From contig NC_013204.1 in the NCBI RefSeq assembly GCF_000024265.1, forward strand, positions 2,422,501 to 2,486,500: 64,000 nucleotides of DNA. The letters run 5' to 3'. Positions 18,363-26,521 of this stretch are shown here, piece after piece; position 1 is the first letter of the stretch, and each line of letters starts with the position of its first letter. The notes below the pieces were generated by a model, which had not been told where the DNA came from, did not search any database, and saw only the letters and a program-made list of their open reading frames with translations. The stretch comes from Eggerthella lenta DSM 2243 (GTDB taxonomy: Bacteria > Actinomycetota > Coriobacteriia > Coriobacteriales > Eggerthellaceae). A program made the translations under genes and the position numbers.

Positions 18363-18992
18363 TTACGCCAGCGGGTAGAACACGTACAGCGTGCCCTCCT
18401 CGACGGCTACCGTGGCCTCCTCGCCGGTCAGTTCGTTCGACAGCCCGCGCGAGGTGCGGTTCGACAGCGGCTCGTCGTCGATGGAGTACTCCATGCCGCG
18501 CTCGATGACGCCGCGCGCCATGTCGTTGGCCGAGAACACCGACACGGTTCCCCCGCCAAGCGCCGGCAGCTCGAACACGTCGGGACCGGTGAGCAGCCGC
18601 ACGGCGTACGTGTCGGCGACGGCGGTCACGTACACGTCGCGCTCGGAGAACTTCGCGAACAGCTGCAGGTTCGCCAGCGTGTGGTCGAGCCGCGCTCCCA
18701 GCGCGCCGTAGACGATCAGCTCGTCGTGGCCCCAGGACAACGCCTTCTCCATGGCCAGCTCCATGTCGCTCTTGTCCTTCTTGACCGGGTGGCGCGACAC
18801 GCGGCGGCACTTCGGCACATAGCCGAGCGAGTCGAAGTCGCCCACAGCCATGTCGGGCACCGCACCAATGGCCTCGAGGTGCGCGAAGCCCGCGTCCACC
18901 GCGATGACATAGTCGAACTCCCCGGCCGCCTGGCGGGCCTTGAAGTCCTCCGCGTTGAAATCGACCGCCCCCACGAGCGCGCACGTAGCCAT
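18363..18992 (-). CDS. thiN: Thiamine pyrophosphokinase
   Basis: The enzyme transfers pyrophosphate from ATP to thiamine to give TPP. The ATG at 18992 follows AAGGAAAG; longer frames would run into the rnpB gene and are rejected. The 209 residues show VIAVDAGFAHLEAIG, VPDMAVGDFDSLG, HPVKKDKSDMELAM and GALGARLDHTLANL, the metal and nucleotide motifs in order. It is separate from the thi operon, and no riboswitch is seen in front of it. Together with ThiM it completes salvage of thiamine parts. Confidence 0.9.
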   Translation of the reverse strand: MATCALVGAVDFNAEDFKARQAAGEFDYVIAVDAGFAHLEAIGAVPDMAVGDFDSLGYVPKCRRVSRHPVKKDKSDMELAMEKALSWGHDELIVYGALGARLDHTLANLQLFAKFSERDVYVTAVADTYAVRLLTGPDVFELPALGGGTVSVFSANDMARGVIERGMEYSIDDEPLSNRTSRGLSNELTGEEATVAVEEGTLYVFYPLA

Positions 18993-19047
18993 GTTCCACA
19001 CTTTCCTTACCTTCGAGCCGTACCGATCGTGATAGAATACCATACGC

Positions 19048-19401
19048 GAGCGGGCCAGACGATCGCGCGCTTCGGCGTGAGGAAAGTCCGGGCTCCATAG
19101 GGCAAGATGCCAGCTAACGGCTGGGCGGGGCGACCCGACGGAAAGTGCCACAGAAAAGAAGACTCCCCCGCGAACACGCGCTTCGGCGCGCAGAAACGGG
19201 AGAAAAGCTGAAACGGTGCGGTAAGAGCGCACCAGCGCGCCGGCAACGGCGCGGCTTGGAAAACCCCATCTGGAGCAAGCGCAAATAGGAACGCGACACG
19301 GTTGCCCGCCGTACGTTCGGGTTGCGTGCTAGAGGCGTCTGGCGACAGGCGTTCGAGATAAATGGTCGTCCAACGACAGAACCCGGCTTACCGGCCCGCT
19401 C
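19048..19401 (+). ncRNA. rnpB: RNase P RNA
   Basis: Terminal P1 strands GAGCGGGCC and GGCCCGCTC enclose the universally conserved blocks. These include GAGGAAAGTCCGGGCTCC near the 5' end, ACAGAAAAGAAGACTCCC, AGAGCGCACCAGC and the 3' ACAGAACCCGGCTTA. The layout is bacterial type A. A T tract (19407-19414) follows the 3' end as a likely terminator. A TAGAAT -10-like hexamer lies at 19033-19038. ORFs overlapping this region are spurious. Confidence 0.96.
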
Positions 19402-19548
19402 GCATTCTTTTTTTCCACGTTTTCCGTCACACTTCCGACATTCGACCGTCTAACCTATCGAAGGAAGGCATCGGGCGCATCGCAGAGCGCCCGGCCGACG
19501 ACGAGACGAGCGGAAGCGCCCGGCGGGCCTTTCGCGGAAGGCGGCACC

Positions 19549-20424
19549 ATGCATCGCGAAGAATTATCGAAAGAAGCGCAGCTCGACCTGGTGGACAAGG
19601 CCATCGTAGGCGACGGCCAGGCGTTGGAGGAACTGCTGCGGTCCACGAGCGGGCTCGTGTTCAACCTTGCGCTCAGGTTCCTGGGCACCGTCCACGACGC
19701 CGAGGACGCGAGCCAGGAGATCGCGGTCAAGATCATGACCCGGCTCTCGACGTTTCGCAAGGAGAGCGCGTTCTCCACATGGGTGTACCGCATCGCCGTG
19801 AACCACCTCAAGGACTGCCGCACGCATCAGTTCGCGAACGCCCCGTTCAGCTTCGAGATGTACGGGGCCGACATCGTCGACGAGCGCGCGAAGGACGTCC
19901 CCGACCTGTCCGAAGGGGTCGACCGCGGCATGCTGGCGCGTGAGCTGAAGCTGTCGTGCACGAACGTGATGCTGCAATGCCTCGACGCCGACAGCCGCTG
20001 CGCCTACGTGCTGGGCACCATGTTCAAGGTGGACAGCTCCACCGCGGCCGACGTGCTGGGCATCACGCCCGAGGCGTACCGCCAGCGCCTGTCGCGCGCC
20101 CGCAAGACGGTCGCCGAGTTTTTGGGCGCGTACTGCCAGCACGGCGGCGCGGAGACGTGCTCGTGCGAGCGGCGCGTGAACTTCGCCATCGCCACGCATC
20201 GGCTGGCCCCGCACAACCTGGAGTACCTCGAGCTCACCGAGGAGGAGCGCGCGCAGGACGCCTTCGTCGACGCCATGGACGAGATGGACGGCTACGCCAG
20301 CCTGTTCGACCGGCTTCCCTCCTACCGCCCCACGCCGCGCGCCAAGGAGCTGCTGGAAGCGTGCATGGGCACCGCCAGCTTCGACGCCGTGGTGAACGCC
20401 GGCAAGGAGGCCTCCCATGCCTAA
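19549..20424 (+). CDS. ECF-type sigma-70 family RNA polymerase sigma factor
   Basis: The 291-residue protein has a sigma region 2 (about residues 20-95, with VHDAEDASQEIAVKIMTRL and FSTWVYRIAVNHLKD). A region 4 helix-turn-helix follows (about 135-185, DSRCAYVLGTMFKVDSSTAADVLGI with YRQRLSRARK). It is followed by an approximately 100-residue extension containing CQHGGAETCSCERR, a possible metal-binding Cys cluster, and an acidic C-terminal tail. No anti-sigma factor is adjacent. The last 8 nt overlap the start of a DUF2461 gene. Target promoters are unknown. Confidence 0.85.
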   Translation: MHREELSKEAQLDLVDKAIVGDGQALEELLRSTSGLVFNLALRFLGTVHDAEDASQEIAVKIMTRLSTFRKESAFSTWVYRIAVNHLKDCRTHQFANAPFSFEMYGADIVDERAKDVPDLSEGVDRGMLARELKLSCTNVMLQCLDADSRCAYVLGTMFKVDSSTAADVLGITPEAYRQRLSRARKTVAEFLGAYCQHGGAETCSCERRVNFAIATHRLAPHNLEYLELTEEERAQDAFVDAMDEMDGYASLFDRLPSYRPTPRAKELLEACMGTASFDAVVNAGKEASHA

Positions 20425-21097
20425 CGTCCTCATGCTGGATTTCCTGGCCGACCTGCGCGAGAACAATTCCCTCGACTGGATGCACGCCCACGAGAAGCGG
20501 AAGAAGGAGGCGCAGAACGCGTTTCTGGAGCTCGTGCAGGGCTGCATAGCCGACCTCGCGGAAACGGAGCCGTGCTTGGCGGCGCTCGATGCCAAGGACC
20601 TCGCGTTCCGCATCAACCGCGACACGCGGTTCAGCGACGACAAGTCGCCGTACAATCCGACGTTCCGTGCGCACATCTCCCCCGCCGGGCGCATGCCGGT
20701 GCCCGTGGGGTACTTCGTCAGCGTGACGCCGGGCGGGTCGTTCGCGGGAGGGGGCCTGTTCGCGCCGCACTTCAAGGACGCCACGCGCATGGTGCGCGAC
20801 CGCATCGCGGCCGACCCGCAAGCCTTCCTCGACATCGTCGAGGCGCCGGGGTTCGCCGAGCGCTTCCGGTTCGTCGGCATGCCGCTGAAGAACGTGCCGA
20901 AGGGCTACGACCCGCAGAGCCCGGCCGCCGAGTACCTGAAGTGCAAGTGCTGGGCGGTGGAAGAGCACTTCGACGATGCCGTCGTCGCCGACGACGAGGC
21001 CTGCCGCCGCGCGCTGCTGGACAGCTTCGCAGCCATGAAGACGTTCAACGAGTACCTGAACGAGGCGCTGGAAGGCTTCGCGATGCCGACGCGCTAG
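20417..21097 (+). CDS. DUF2461 family protein
   Basis: The 226-residue sequence matches the TIGR02453/DUF2461 family. It has an N-terminal FLADLRENNSLDWMHAHE region, FRINRDTRFSDDKSPYNPTF in the middle and GGGLFAPHFKDATRMVRDRIA after that. The family is widespread but has no established biochemical function. No membrane or signal segment is visible. It overlaps the sigma factor gene by 8 nt, so the two are translationally coupled. An AGGAGG Shine-Dalgarno-like sequence is inside the sigma coding end. Confidence 0.85.
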   Translation: MPNVLMLDFLADLRENNSLDWMHAHEKRKKEAQNAFLELVQGCIADLAETEPCLAALDAKDLAFRINRDTRFSDDKSPYNPTFRAHISPAGRMPVPVGYFVSVTPGGSFAGGGLFAPHFKDATRMVRDRIAADPQAFLDIVEAPGFAERFRFVGMPLKNVPKGYDPQSPAAEYLKCKCWAVEEHFDDAVVADDEACRRALLDSFAAMKTFNEYLNEALEGFAMPTR

Positions 21098-21213
21098 GGC
21101 GGTTTGCGGCCCGGCCCCGTCGCATCCCGTTCGATTGGGCGCAAAACGATAGCCATGGCAAAGGCAGTCGAGGCTTCGCGGATGGTTCGGTATTGCGCGG
21201 GCACATAAGGCCT

Positions 21214-21247
21214 GGTCGCAGATTCCGCATACGAGGAATCTGCGACC
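21214..21247. terminator. Bidirectional hairpin between convergent genes
   Basis: GGTCGCAGATTCC and GGAATCTGCGACC form a perfect 13-bp stem with an 8-nt loop. It lies between the DUF2461 gene (+) and the ABC ATPase gene (-). Neither side has a clear T tract, so a terminator role is inferred from position only. Confidence 0.5.
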
Positions 21248-21341
21248 AATGCCCCGCGTTTTCTGCCATAGGGTGCAATTCGCGCCCAACGTTTACCGGA
21301 CGGTTCGCGATGCCAGGCCTGCGGAGCCGCATCGCAGAACC

Positions 21342-22301
21342 CTACGCCGGGAACAGCGTGTAGGCCCGTCCCTCGGCGGCCTCGTGCGGACGGATGCTCA
21401 CGCCGAAGGCCCGCTCGATGGCGCCGGTTGCGAGCACCTCTTCCACCGTGCCGGCCGCCGCGGCGCGCCCGCGTTCCATGACCAGCAAACGGTCTGAGTA
21501 GCGCAGCGCCAGGTCGAGATCGTGGATGACCATGACGATGGTCTTGCCCGCCTCCTCGTTCAAGCGGCGGATCAGCTCCATCGTCTCGTGGCAGGCGCGG
21601 ATGTCGAGGTAGGTGGTGGGCTCGTCGAGCACGATGAGGTCGGTGTCCTGCGCCAACGTCATGGCGATGAACGCTCGCTGGCGCTCGCCGCCCGACAGCC
21701 GCCTCAGCTCCTGCGTCCGGAACCGCGCGATGCCCGCAAGCTCGAGGGCGCGCTCCACGTGCTCGCGATCCTCGCGCGAGAGCTTCCCCTGATGCGCCTG
21801 GTACGGATAGCGCCCGCATGCTACGAGCGCCTCCACCGTCATCGCCGGCGGGCGGCTGGCCTGGGCCAGCACGGCCACGCGACGGGCGCGCGCCTTCGCC
21901 TTGAGCGACAGCGTGGGCACCCCGCCGACGCGCACCTCCCCCGCCTGCGGCCGCAGCAAGCCGTCGACGAGTTTGACCATCGTGGACTTCCCGCAGCCGT
22001 TCGGGCCGACGATGCTGGTCACCGCCCCATGCGAAAACATCGCGGAAAGCCCCCCGATGAACGGTTCCTTGCCGTAGGAGAACGACACCTCGCGAAGCTC
22101 GATGGCAGGAACACAGGGCTGCGCGACCTCTGCGGTCGAGGAGCCGAGGGCCGAGAGGTCCGCCGCGAGTTTCCCCGAGGGGACTTGCTTCGCGGTGCCG
22201 CGACGAGCCGAACAGCCCAGCGGGCTGTTCGTGCGAGCAGGACTGTTTGAGCGCCGGACCTCTCGGCCCTCGGCCCCGCAGGATGCAGGCGCATTATTCA
22301 A
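21342..22301 (-). CDS. ABC transporter ATP-binding protein, iron/heme/cobalamin type, with repeat-derived N-terminal extension
   Basis: The 319-residue protein has a FecE/BtuD-like ATPase domain from about residue 65. Its Walker A is GPNGCGKST, the Q-loop region is AVLAQASRPPA, the signature is LSGGERQR and Walker B is LIVLDEPT followed by the H-loop VIHDLD. The first approximately 64 residues are not part of the fold. Residues 10-53 are encoded by a 132-nt palindromic repeat (22143-22274), exactly 44 codons. The ATG at 22301 has AGGAGGGG upstream and overlaps the permease stop by 8 nt; no alternative ATG or GTG lies just before the domain. It energises import with the adjacent permease and binding protein. 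Confidence 0.85.
   Translation of the reverse strand: MNNAPASCGAEGREVRRSNSPARTNSPLGCSARRGTAKQVPSGKLAADLSALGSSTAEVAQPCVPAIELREVSFSYGKEPFIGGLSAMFSHGAVTSIVGPNGCGKSTMVKLVDGLLRPQAGEVRVGGVPTLSLKAKARARRVAVLAQASRPPAMTVEALVACGRYPYQAHQGKLSREDREHVERALELAGIARFRTQELRRLSGGERQRAFIAMTLAQDTDLIVLDEPTTYLDIRACHETMELIRRLNEEAGKTIVMVIHDLDLALRYSDRLLVMERGRAAAAGTVEEVLATGAIERAFGVSIRPHEAAEGRAYTLFPA
22143..22274 (-). repeat. Palindromic structured repeat, family B, copy 1 (inside the ABC ATPase ORF)
   Basis: Arms of 20 nt (22143-22162 and 22255-22274, GCCGAGGG...GGTCCG) are perfectly complementary. The interior holds a second perfect 10-bp hairpin, CGAACAGCCC/GGGCTGTTCG (22209-22231). Core boundary sequences GCGAGTT and AGGACTGTTTGAGCG are shared with the copy at 37791-37897. 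The element length of 132 nt keeps the reading frame open. Confidence 0.75.
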
Positions 22302-23301
22302 GGCTTCCCCTCCTGTTCTTCAAGATGAGGTAGATGAAGAAGGGGCCGCCGAGGAACGCCATGAGGATGCCCACCGGCACCTCGTAGGGTGCGAACAGCA
22401 CGCGCGCCAGCAGGTCGCACACGACGACGAACGCCGCGCCCGACACGGCCGACAACGGCAGCACGATGCGGTTGTCGTGCCCGACGAAGAACCGCACGAG
22501 GTGCGGGATGATGAGCCCTACGAACCCCAGCAGGCCCGCGAAGCTGACGGCCGCGCCCGCCAGCACGGCGGCGAGGCCCAGCATGGCCAGCCGGCACGCG
22601 CCCACGTTCATGCCCAGCGCATGGGCCGTGTCGTCGCCGAGCGCCATGATGTTCAGCTTGCCCGCCGCAAGCAGAGCCGCGGCGAGGCCTGCCACGATGT
22701 AAACGGCGGGCCACCACAGGTCGTCCATGAGCACGCCGGCCAAACCGCCCACGAGGAACGCCGACGAGCCGATGTAGGCGTCGGGGTTCACGATGAGGAT
22801 GGTGTTCATGCCCGCACCGAACACCGACGTGATGGCGATGCCCGCCAGCACCACGGTGAGCCTCGACGTGCTGGCGCCCAGCGAGATGCCGAAGATGATG
22901 AGCGCCGTGGCCAACGCGCCCGCAAATGCCGCGAGCGGCGGCAGCCAGAGCGCGCTGGGAAACACGCTGGCGGCGATCAGCACGAACAGCCCGGCGCCCG
23001 AGTTGATGCCGATGATGTTGGGGCTTGCCAGCGGGTTGTCCAGCACGGCCTGGATGATGGCGCCCGCCACGGCCAGCGCGCCTCCTGCCAGAAGCGCCGC
23101 CAGCACGCGCGGCAGGCGCACGTTCACGAGGATGCTCTTCGCCGACGCGCTCACGTCGCCGCCCGTGGCCCAGGCGACAAGATCGCCCAGGCTCACCGAC
23201 GACGACCCCACGAGGAAGGCCGCCGCCGTCACCGCCGCCAGGACGGAGGCGGATACGGCGATTGCGAGCGGTGCGGCCTTTTCACGGTTGAACGAAGTCA
23301 C
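22294..23301 (-). CDS. FecCD/BtuC-family ABC transporter permease
   Basis: This 335-residue integral membrane protein has about ten hydrophobic segments and the family landmarks. These are RLPRVLAALLAGGALAVAGA, NPLASPNIIGINSGAGL, LGDDTAHALGMNV and VSFAGLLGFVGLIIPHLVRF. FecCD permeases move ferric siderophores, heme or cobalamin across the cytoplasmic membrane. It lies 15 bp behind the binding protein and overlaps the ATPase gene, forming a standard three-gene importer. The substrate is not determined; proximity to heme genes suggests iron or a tetrapyrrole. Confidence 0.9.
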   Translation of the reverse strand: MTSFNREKAAPLAIAVSASVLAAVTAAAFLVGSSSVSLGDLVAWATGGDVSASAKSILVNVRLPRVLAALLAGGALAVAGAIIQAVLDNPLASPNIIGINSGAGLFVLIAASVFPSALWLPPLAAFAGALATALIIFGISLGASTSRLTVVLAGIAITSVFGAGMNTILIVNPDAYIGSSAFLVGGLAGVLMDDLWWPAVYIVAGLAAALLAAGKLNIMALGDDTAHALGMNVGACRLAMLGLAAVLAGAAVSFAGLLGFVGLIIPHLVRFFVGHDNRIVLPLSAVSGAAFVVVCDLLARVLFAPYEVPVGILMAFLGGPFFIYLILKNRRGSLE

Positions 23302-23316
23302 CGGACGGCCTTCGCT

Positions 23317-24324
23317 TTACGCGTACAGAGCGTCGAACAGCACCTGGTAGCTCTGATCCCAGCGCTCGTTCGGCTTGTACTGGAACAGATGCGGGTCGAG
23401 CGTGACGTAACGGCCGTTCTGAACCGCATCGAGCGTCGACCAGGCGGGATTGGCAGCCGTTTGATCCTCGAGCGCCTTCATGGCGGCTGCGTCGTCATTG
23501 CCCATGGGCACCACGAAGATGTAGTCGGGGTTCATCTCGATGATCGATTCCAGGCTGAAATCCTTGAGCAGGCTGGGATTCTCGTCTGCCAGATTCTTGA
23601 CGCCCAGATCGGCCAGCATGGCACCCGTCATCGTCGAGGACGCCTGCACGCGGGTGCCGCCCGAGAATGTGGTCAGCACCAGCGCCGTGGGCGCCTCGCC
23701 CGCAGGCACCTTGGCCGTGATCGCCTTGATGCGCTCGGACACGGCCTGGGCGTTCTGTTCGTAGAGATCGTCGCGTCCCGTGATGTCGCAGCAGGTGCGC
23801 AGCATGCGCTCGTAATCTGCGAACGTCGTCACCTGAAAGCACGCCACCGGGATGTTCGACGCTGCGAGCGCCGCCTTGAGGTCGGCCTGGTTCGAGTCGC
23901 CTCCGCGGCCGCCCGAGCCGCTCGTCATGATCACGAAGTCGGGCTCCAGCGCGATGATGGACTCGAGGTTCGGGTTCGAGAAGTCGCCCACCTTCTGCAC
24001 GTTTTCGGACTTCAGATCGTAGTCGGACAACGTGAACGCATCATCGGATGCGCCCACGAGCGTGCCGCCCGCAAGCTCCCATATGCTGGCGAAACTGCCC
24101 ATGCAGGCGACCACGCGCTGCGGATTGTCGACGGTCACCTCGGCGCCCGTGTCATCGGTGAACGTGACCGCTCCGGCCTGAGAGGCGGCCGGGGCTTCTG
24201 TTTGCGGAGCGCTTGCGTCAGCATCGGCGTTCGGCTGAGCAGCCGAGCAGCCGGCAAGCATCATCGTCGCAGCAAGGGACGCGGCGACGGCGGTGGGAAC
24301 GATGCGTTTTGAGATGGTGGTCAT
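23317..24324 (-). CDS. ABC transporter substrate-binding lipoprotein, Fe-siderophore/heme/B12 type
   Basis: The 335-residue protein has a lipoprotein signal with lipobox LAGC (Cys26), then an Asp/Ala-rich linker. A periplasmic-binding (TroA/BtuF-like) domain follows, with VTVDNPQRVVACMGS, NLESIIALEPDFVIM in the N-lobe and SLESIIEMNPDYIFVV in the C-lobe. It would be anchored on the outer face of the membrane and hand ligand to the FecCD permease encoded next. It is preceded by the family A repeat copy 2 and the AhbD-like gene on the same strand. Confidence 0.88.
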   Translation of the reverse strand: MTTISKRIVPTAVAASLAATMMLAGCSAAQPNADADASAPQTEAPAASQAGAVTFTDDTGAEVTVDNPQRVVACMGSFASIWELAGGTLVGASDDAFTLSDYDLKSENVQKVGDFSNPNLESIIALEPDFVIMTSGSGGRGGDSNQADLKAALAASNIPVACFQVTTFADYERMLRTCCDITGRDDLYEQNAQAVSERIKAITAKVPAGEAPTALVLTTFSGGTRVQASSTMTGAMLADLGVKNLADENPSLLKDFSLESIIEMNPDYIFVVPMGNDDAAAMKALEDQTAANPAWSTLDAVQNGRYVTLDPHLFQYKPNERWDQSYQVLFDALYA

Positions 24325-24371
24325 GAACAGGGTCCTTTCGGGTTGGGTGCTGCAGCTTGCAGGTCTAGCGA

Positions 24372-24522
24372 AGTCAGCGAGGGGCGCCCTGGTGCCCGAG
24401 ATCGTGGGGAGGGCGAGGGCGAAGCGTACTTCGGTACGCGAGCCCTCGGCCTCCCCACGAGATCGGGTGCCAGGGAGCCCCGCAGCGTCGGCACGTTGCG
24501 TCGGCCGTCAGGCCGACGCAAC
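24372..24522 (-). repeat. Structured intergenic repeat, family A, copy 2
   Basis: This is the second copy of the 151-nt element at 4731-4881. The distal hairpin is GTTGCGTCGGCC (24495-24506), loop GTCA, complement 24511-24522. Relative to copy 1 two stem positions differ on both strands and remain paired. Further paired changes occur in the long hairpin (A-T to C-G near CCTGG, T-A to G-C near GGGGAG). The stop codon of the upstream radical SAM gene (24508-24510) lies in the hairpin loop, so the element supplies the last codons of that gene. Confidence 0.8.
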
Positions 24523-25509
24523 CAACGAGTTGCCGTGGGCGCAGTAGTCGTCTTGAGCGAGGATGTCGCCGTCGTGGTAGTAGGCGGCGCGGGCGCGACA
24601 GCCGCCACAGCCTTGCGCGTAGTCGCAGGTGCCGCACGAGCCGGAGTACGCCTGCGTGCGCAGCTTCTCGAACACGGGGCTCGACGCCCAGATTTCATCG
24701 AAGGGAGTCTCGCGCACGTCGCCCGCCTCCTCGGTCATGTAGGCGCAGGGACGCACGATGCCCTCGCTGCCGATGACGCAGTACGTGAGGCCCGCCAGGC
24801 AGCCGCGCTCGAAGCGCGTGTCCACGCCAAGCTGCTTCGCCACGCGCGTGAACTGGGGCGCGCACGTAGGCTTCACGTCGATCGGCACCTCGGCCGCCTT
24901 GCGCATGATATCGTTCAGCAGCTTCTCGTTCTCCAGCACCTCGAGCGACGTCTCCTGGATGAACTTGCCGCGGCCCACGGGGATGAGGAAGAACACGTAG
25001 TGGGCCATCGCGCCGATCTCGACGGCGAAGTCGGTGATGGCGCACACCTCGTCGCGGTTCCAATCCACCACGGTGGTGTGCAGCTGGAACGGCAGGCCGG
25101 CCTGCTTGCAGGCCTCGATGCCCGCCATCGTGAGATCGTAGGCGCGCTCGAGCCCGCGGAAGCGGTCGTGCTTGGCCGCGTCGAGGCTGTCCACCGAGAT
25201 GCCCATGGCGCAGGCCCCGGCCTCTTTCAGACGCAGCGCGACTTCAGGCGTGATGAGCGTTCCGTTCGAGCCGAACACGGGACGCAGCCCGGCGCGCGCG
25301 GCATGCGCCACGAGCTCGTAGATATCGGGGCGCATGAGCGGCTCGCCCCCCGAGAAGATCATCACCTTGAAGCCGGCGCGGGCGATCTCGTCGATCATCT
25401 TCTTGCCCTCGTCGGTCGAGAGCTCCCGGTCGGTGGCCTCCTCGGCGTCCTGGTAGCAATGGACGCATTTGAGGTTGCACTTGTTCGTCGTCATCCACGA
25501 CACGAGCAT
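24508..25509 (-). CDS. ahbD: Radical SAM protein, probable heme synthase AhbD (NirJ2-like)
   Basis: The 333-residue protein begins MLVSWMTTNKCNLKCVHCYQDA, with the CX3CX2C radical SAM motif at the very N-terminus as in the NirJ2/AhbD family. FSGGEPLMRPDIY and GSNGTLITPEV follow. A C-terminal SPASM-like set (CGTCDYAQGCGGC...DYC) would hold a second cluster. AhbD decarboxylates two propionates of Fe-coproporphyrin III to the vinyls of heme b. The hem operon in this window lacks only that step, and this gene follows merR, whose promoter matches the hem promoter. Another radical SAM role cannot be excluded. It starts after AAAGGATACGCCC; the final codons are supplied by a repeat. Confidence 0.7.
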   Translation of the reverse strand: MLVSWMTTNKCNLKCVHCYQDAEEATDRELSTDEGKKMIDEIARAGFKVMIFSGGEPLMRPDIYELVAHAARAGLRPVFGSNGTLITPEVALRLKEAGACAMGISVDSLDAAKHDRFRGLERAYDLTMAGIEACKQAGLPFQLHTTVVDWNRDEVCAITDFAVEIGAMAHYVFFLIPVGRGKFIQETSLEVLENEKLLNDIMRKAAEVPIDVKPTCAPQFTRVAKQLGVDTRFERGCLAGLTYCVIGSEGIVRPCAYMTEEAGDVRETPFDEIWASSPVFEKLRTQAYSGSCGTCDYAQGCGGCRARAAYYHDGDILAQDDYCAHGNSLVASA

Positions 25510-25661
25510 GGGCGTATCCTTTCTTCGGTGCGGCAGGCCTTGGTCGGCGGCGCTGCCGTGGTTGCTGGAGCCGAACGAGGGTATGACGTGCCGTGCGGGA
25601 GCCGCAAAGGGAGGGAGGAGAGATGAGGTTTGCGGCGCCCGCACGGCGCCGAGATCGCGGC

Positions 25662-26432
25662 TTAGTCGGCCGGATCGGGGTGGGAACGGTACGAGGCGAC
25701 GATGGCCTCCAGGTGGTCGAACACCGCTTGGCGCAGCTCGTCGAACGATCCGTCGCCGCCTGCGTGCGGGGCGATGTTCTCCATGAGGATGAAGTTCTGC
25801 TCGGTGCGCGCCGTGTCCTGCTCCATGTCCAAGTCGAGGTAGCGTTTGGCCAGCTCGCGGTTGCGCTCGCTGTCCACGGGCTCGCCGGCGGGCATGAGGC
25901 GGATGGTGTCGGCGATCAGCTCGTGCCACTTCGACACGGACTCGCCGCGCGCCACCTGCTCCTCGACGGCCTCCTCGGCGGCCGGCGCGTCGTCGCGGAT
26001 GCAGGTGAGGCGCCAGAAGAACTGGCTCTCGCCCTGGCAGCGCTCGATAGTGTCGGCCATGGCTTCCCAGTTCACGGACGACTCGGCAAGCGATTCGTCG
26101 TGCAGGGAGCGCAGCGTGGTCATACGCTTGAACAGCGATTGGAACTGCTCCTCGATGGCGTCCATCTGCTCGTCGGCCAGCTCCTGCAACGCGGCCGACT
26201 CCCGGTAAAGAGCTGCATCGGATTTGATCTGGGCCAGCGACAGCCCGAGGTACTTCAAGGTCAGAATGCGATACAGGTCTTTCACGTTGTCGTCGGTGTA
26301 CAGACGCTGGTTCTGCGGGCCCTTCGCCGACGGCGACAGCAGGCCCTGCTGGTCGTAGTACTGGATGGTGCGCACCGTCACGCCGGCGCGCCGCGCCAAC
26401 TCGCCGATAGTCAGGTAGTTCCGATCGGTCAT
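25662..26432 (-). CDS. MerR-family transcriptional regulator (candidate heme-pathway regulator)
   Basis: The 256-residue protein has an N-terminal winged HTH, LTIGELARRAGVTVRTIQYYDQQGLLSP, then RLYTDDNVKDLYRI and the long dimerisation helix (about 75-115). A roughly 140-residue C-terminal ligand domain follows, with WRLTC, HELIADTIRL and several His and Met residues; it resembles the effector domains of TipA-like members in size only. The gene is preceded by a 19-bp-spacer promoter with an internal dyad, identical in plan to the hem operon promoter, implying autoregulation and control of heme synthesis. The ligand is unknown; heme, a tetrapyrrole or iron status are guesses. The next gene is ahbD-like. 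Confidence 0.85.
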   Translation of the reverse strand: MTDRNYLTIGELARRAGVTVRTIQYYDQQGLLSPSAKGPQNQRLYTDDNVKDLYRILTLKYLGLSLAQIKSDAALYRESAALQELADEQMDAIEEQFQSLFKRMTTLRSLHDESLAESSVNWEAMADTIERCQGESQFFWRLTCIRDDAPAAEEAVEEQVARGESVSKWHELIADTIRLMPAGEPVDSERNRELAKRYLDLDMEQDTARTEQNFILMENIAPHAGGDGSFDELRQAVFDHLEAIVASYRSHPDPAD

Positions 26433-26479
26433 GGATGCTCCTCTGCGACCTCCGCGAACACGGCCGCCGCACGCTCGTC

Positions 26480-26516
26480 TCTCGTCTTGCCGCGCGCCCC
26501 CGCGCGCTCGAACTGC
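26480..26516 (-). promoter_or_regulatory. Structured 5' leader of merR
   Basis: On the minus strand CGCGCG-GGGG-CGCGCG (26506-26491) forms a 6-bp hairpin followed directly by GCAAGACGAGA (26490-26480). That motif also follows the palindrome in the hem leader. Downstream both leaders contain CGCGGAG near the ribosome-binding site. Confidence 0.55.
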
Positions 26517-26521
26517 AACCG

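Noticed and set aside
19007-19299. Short minus-strand frames upstream of thiN
   Set aside because: They overlap the conserved RNase P RNA gene and show no protein features.
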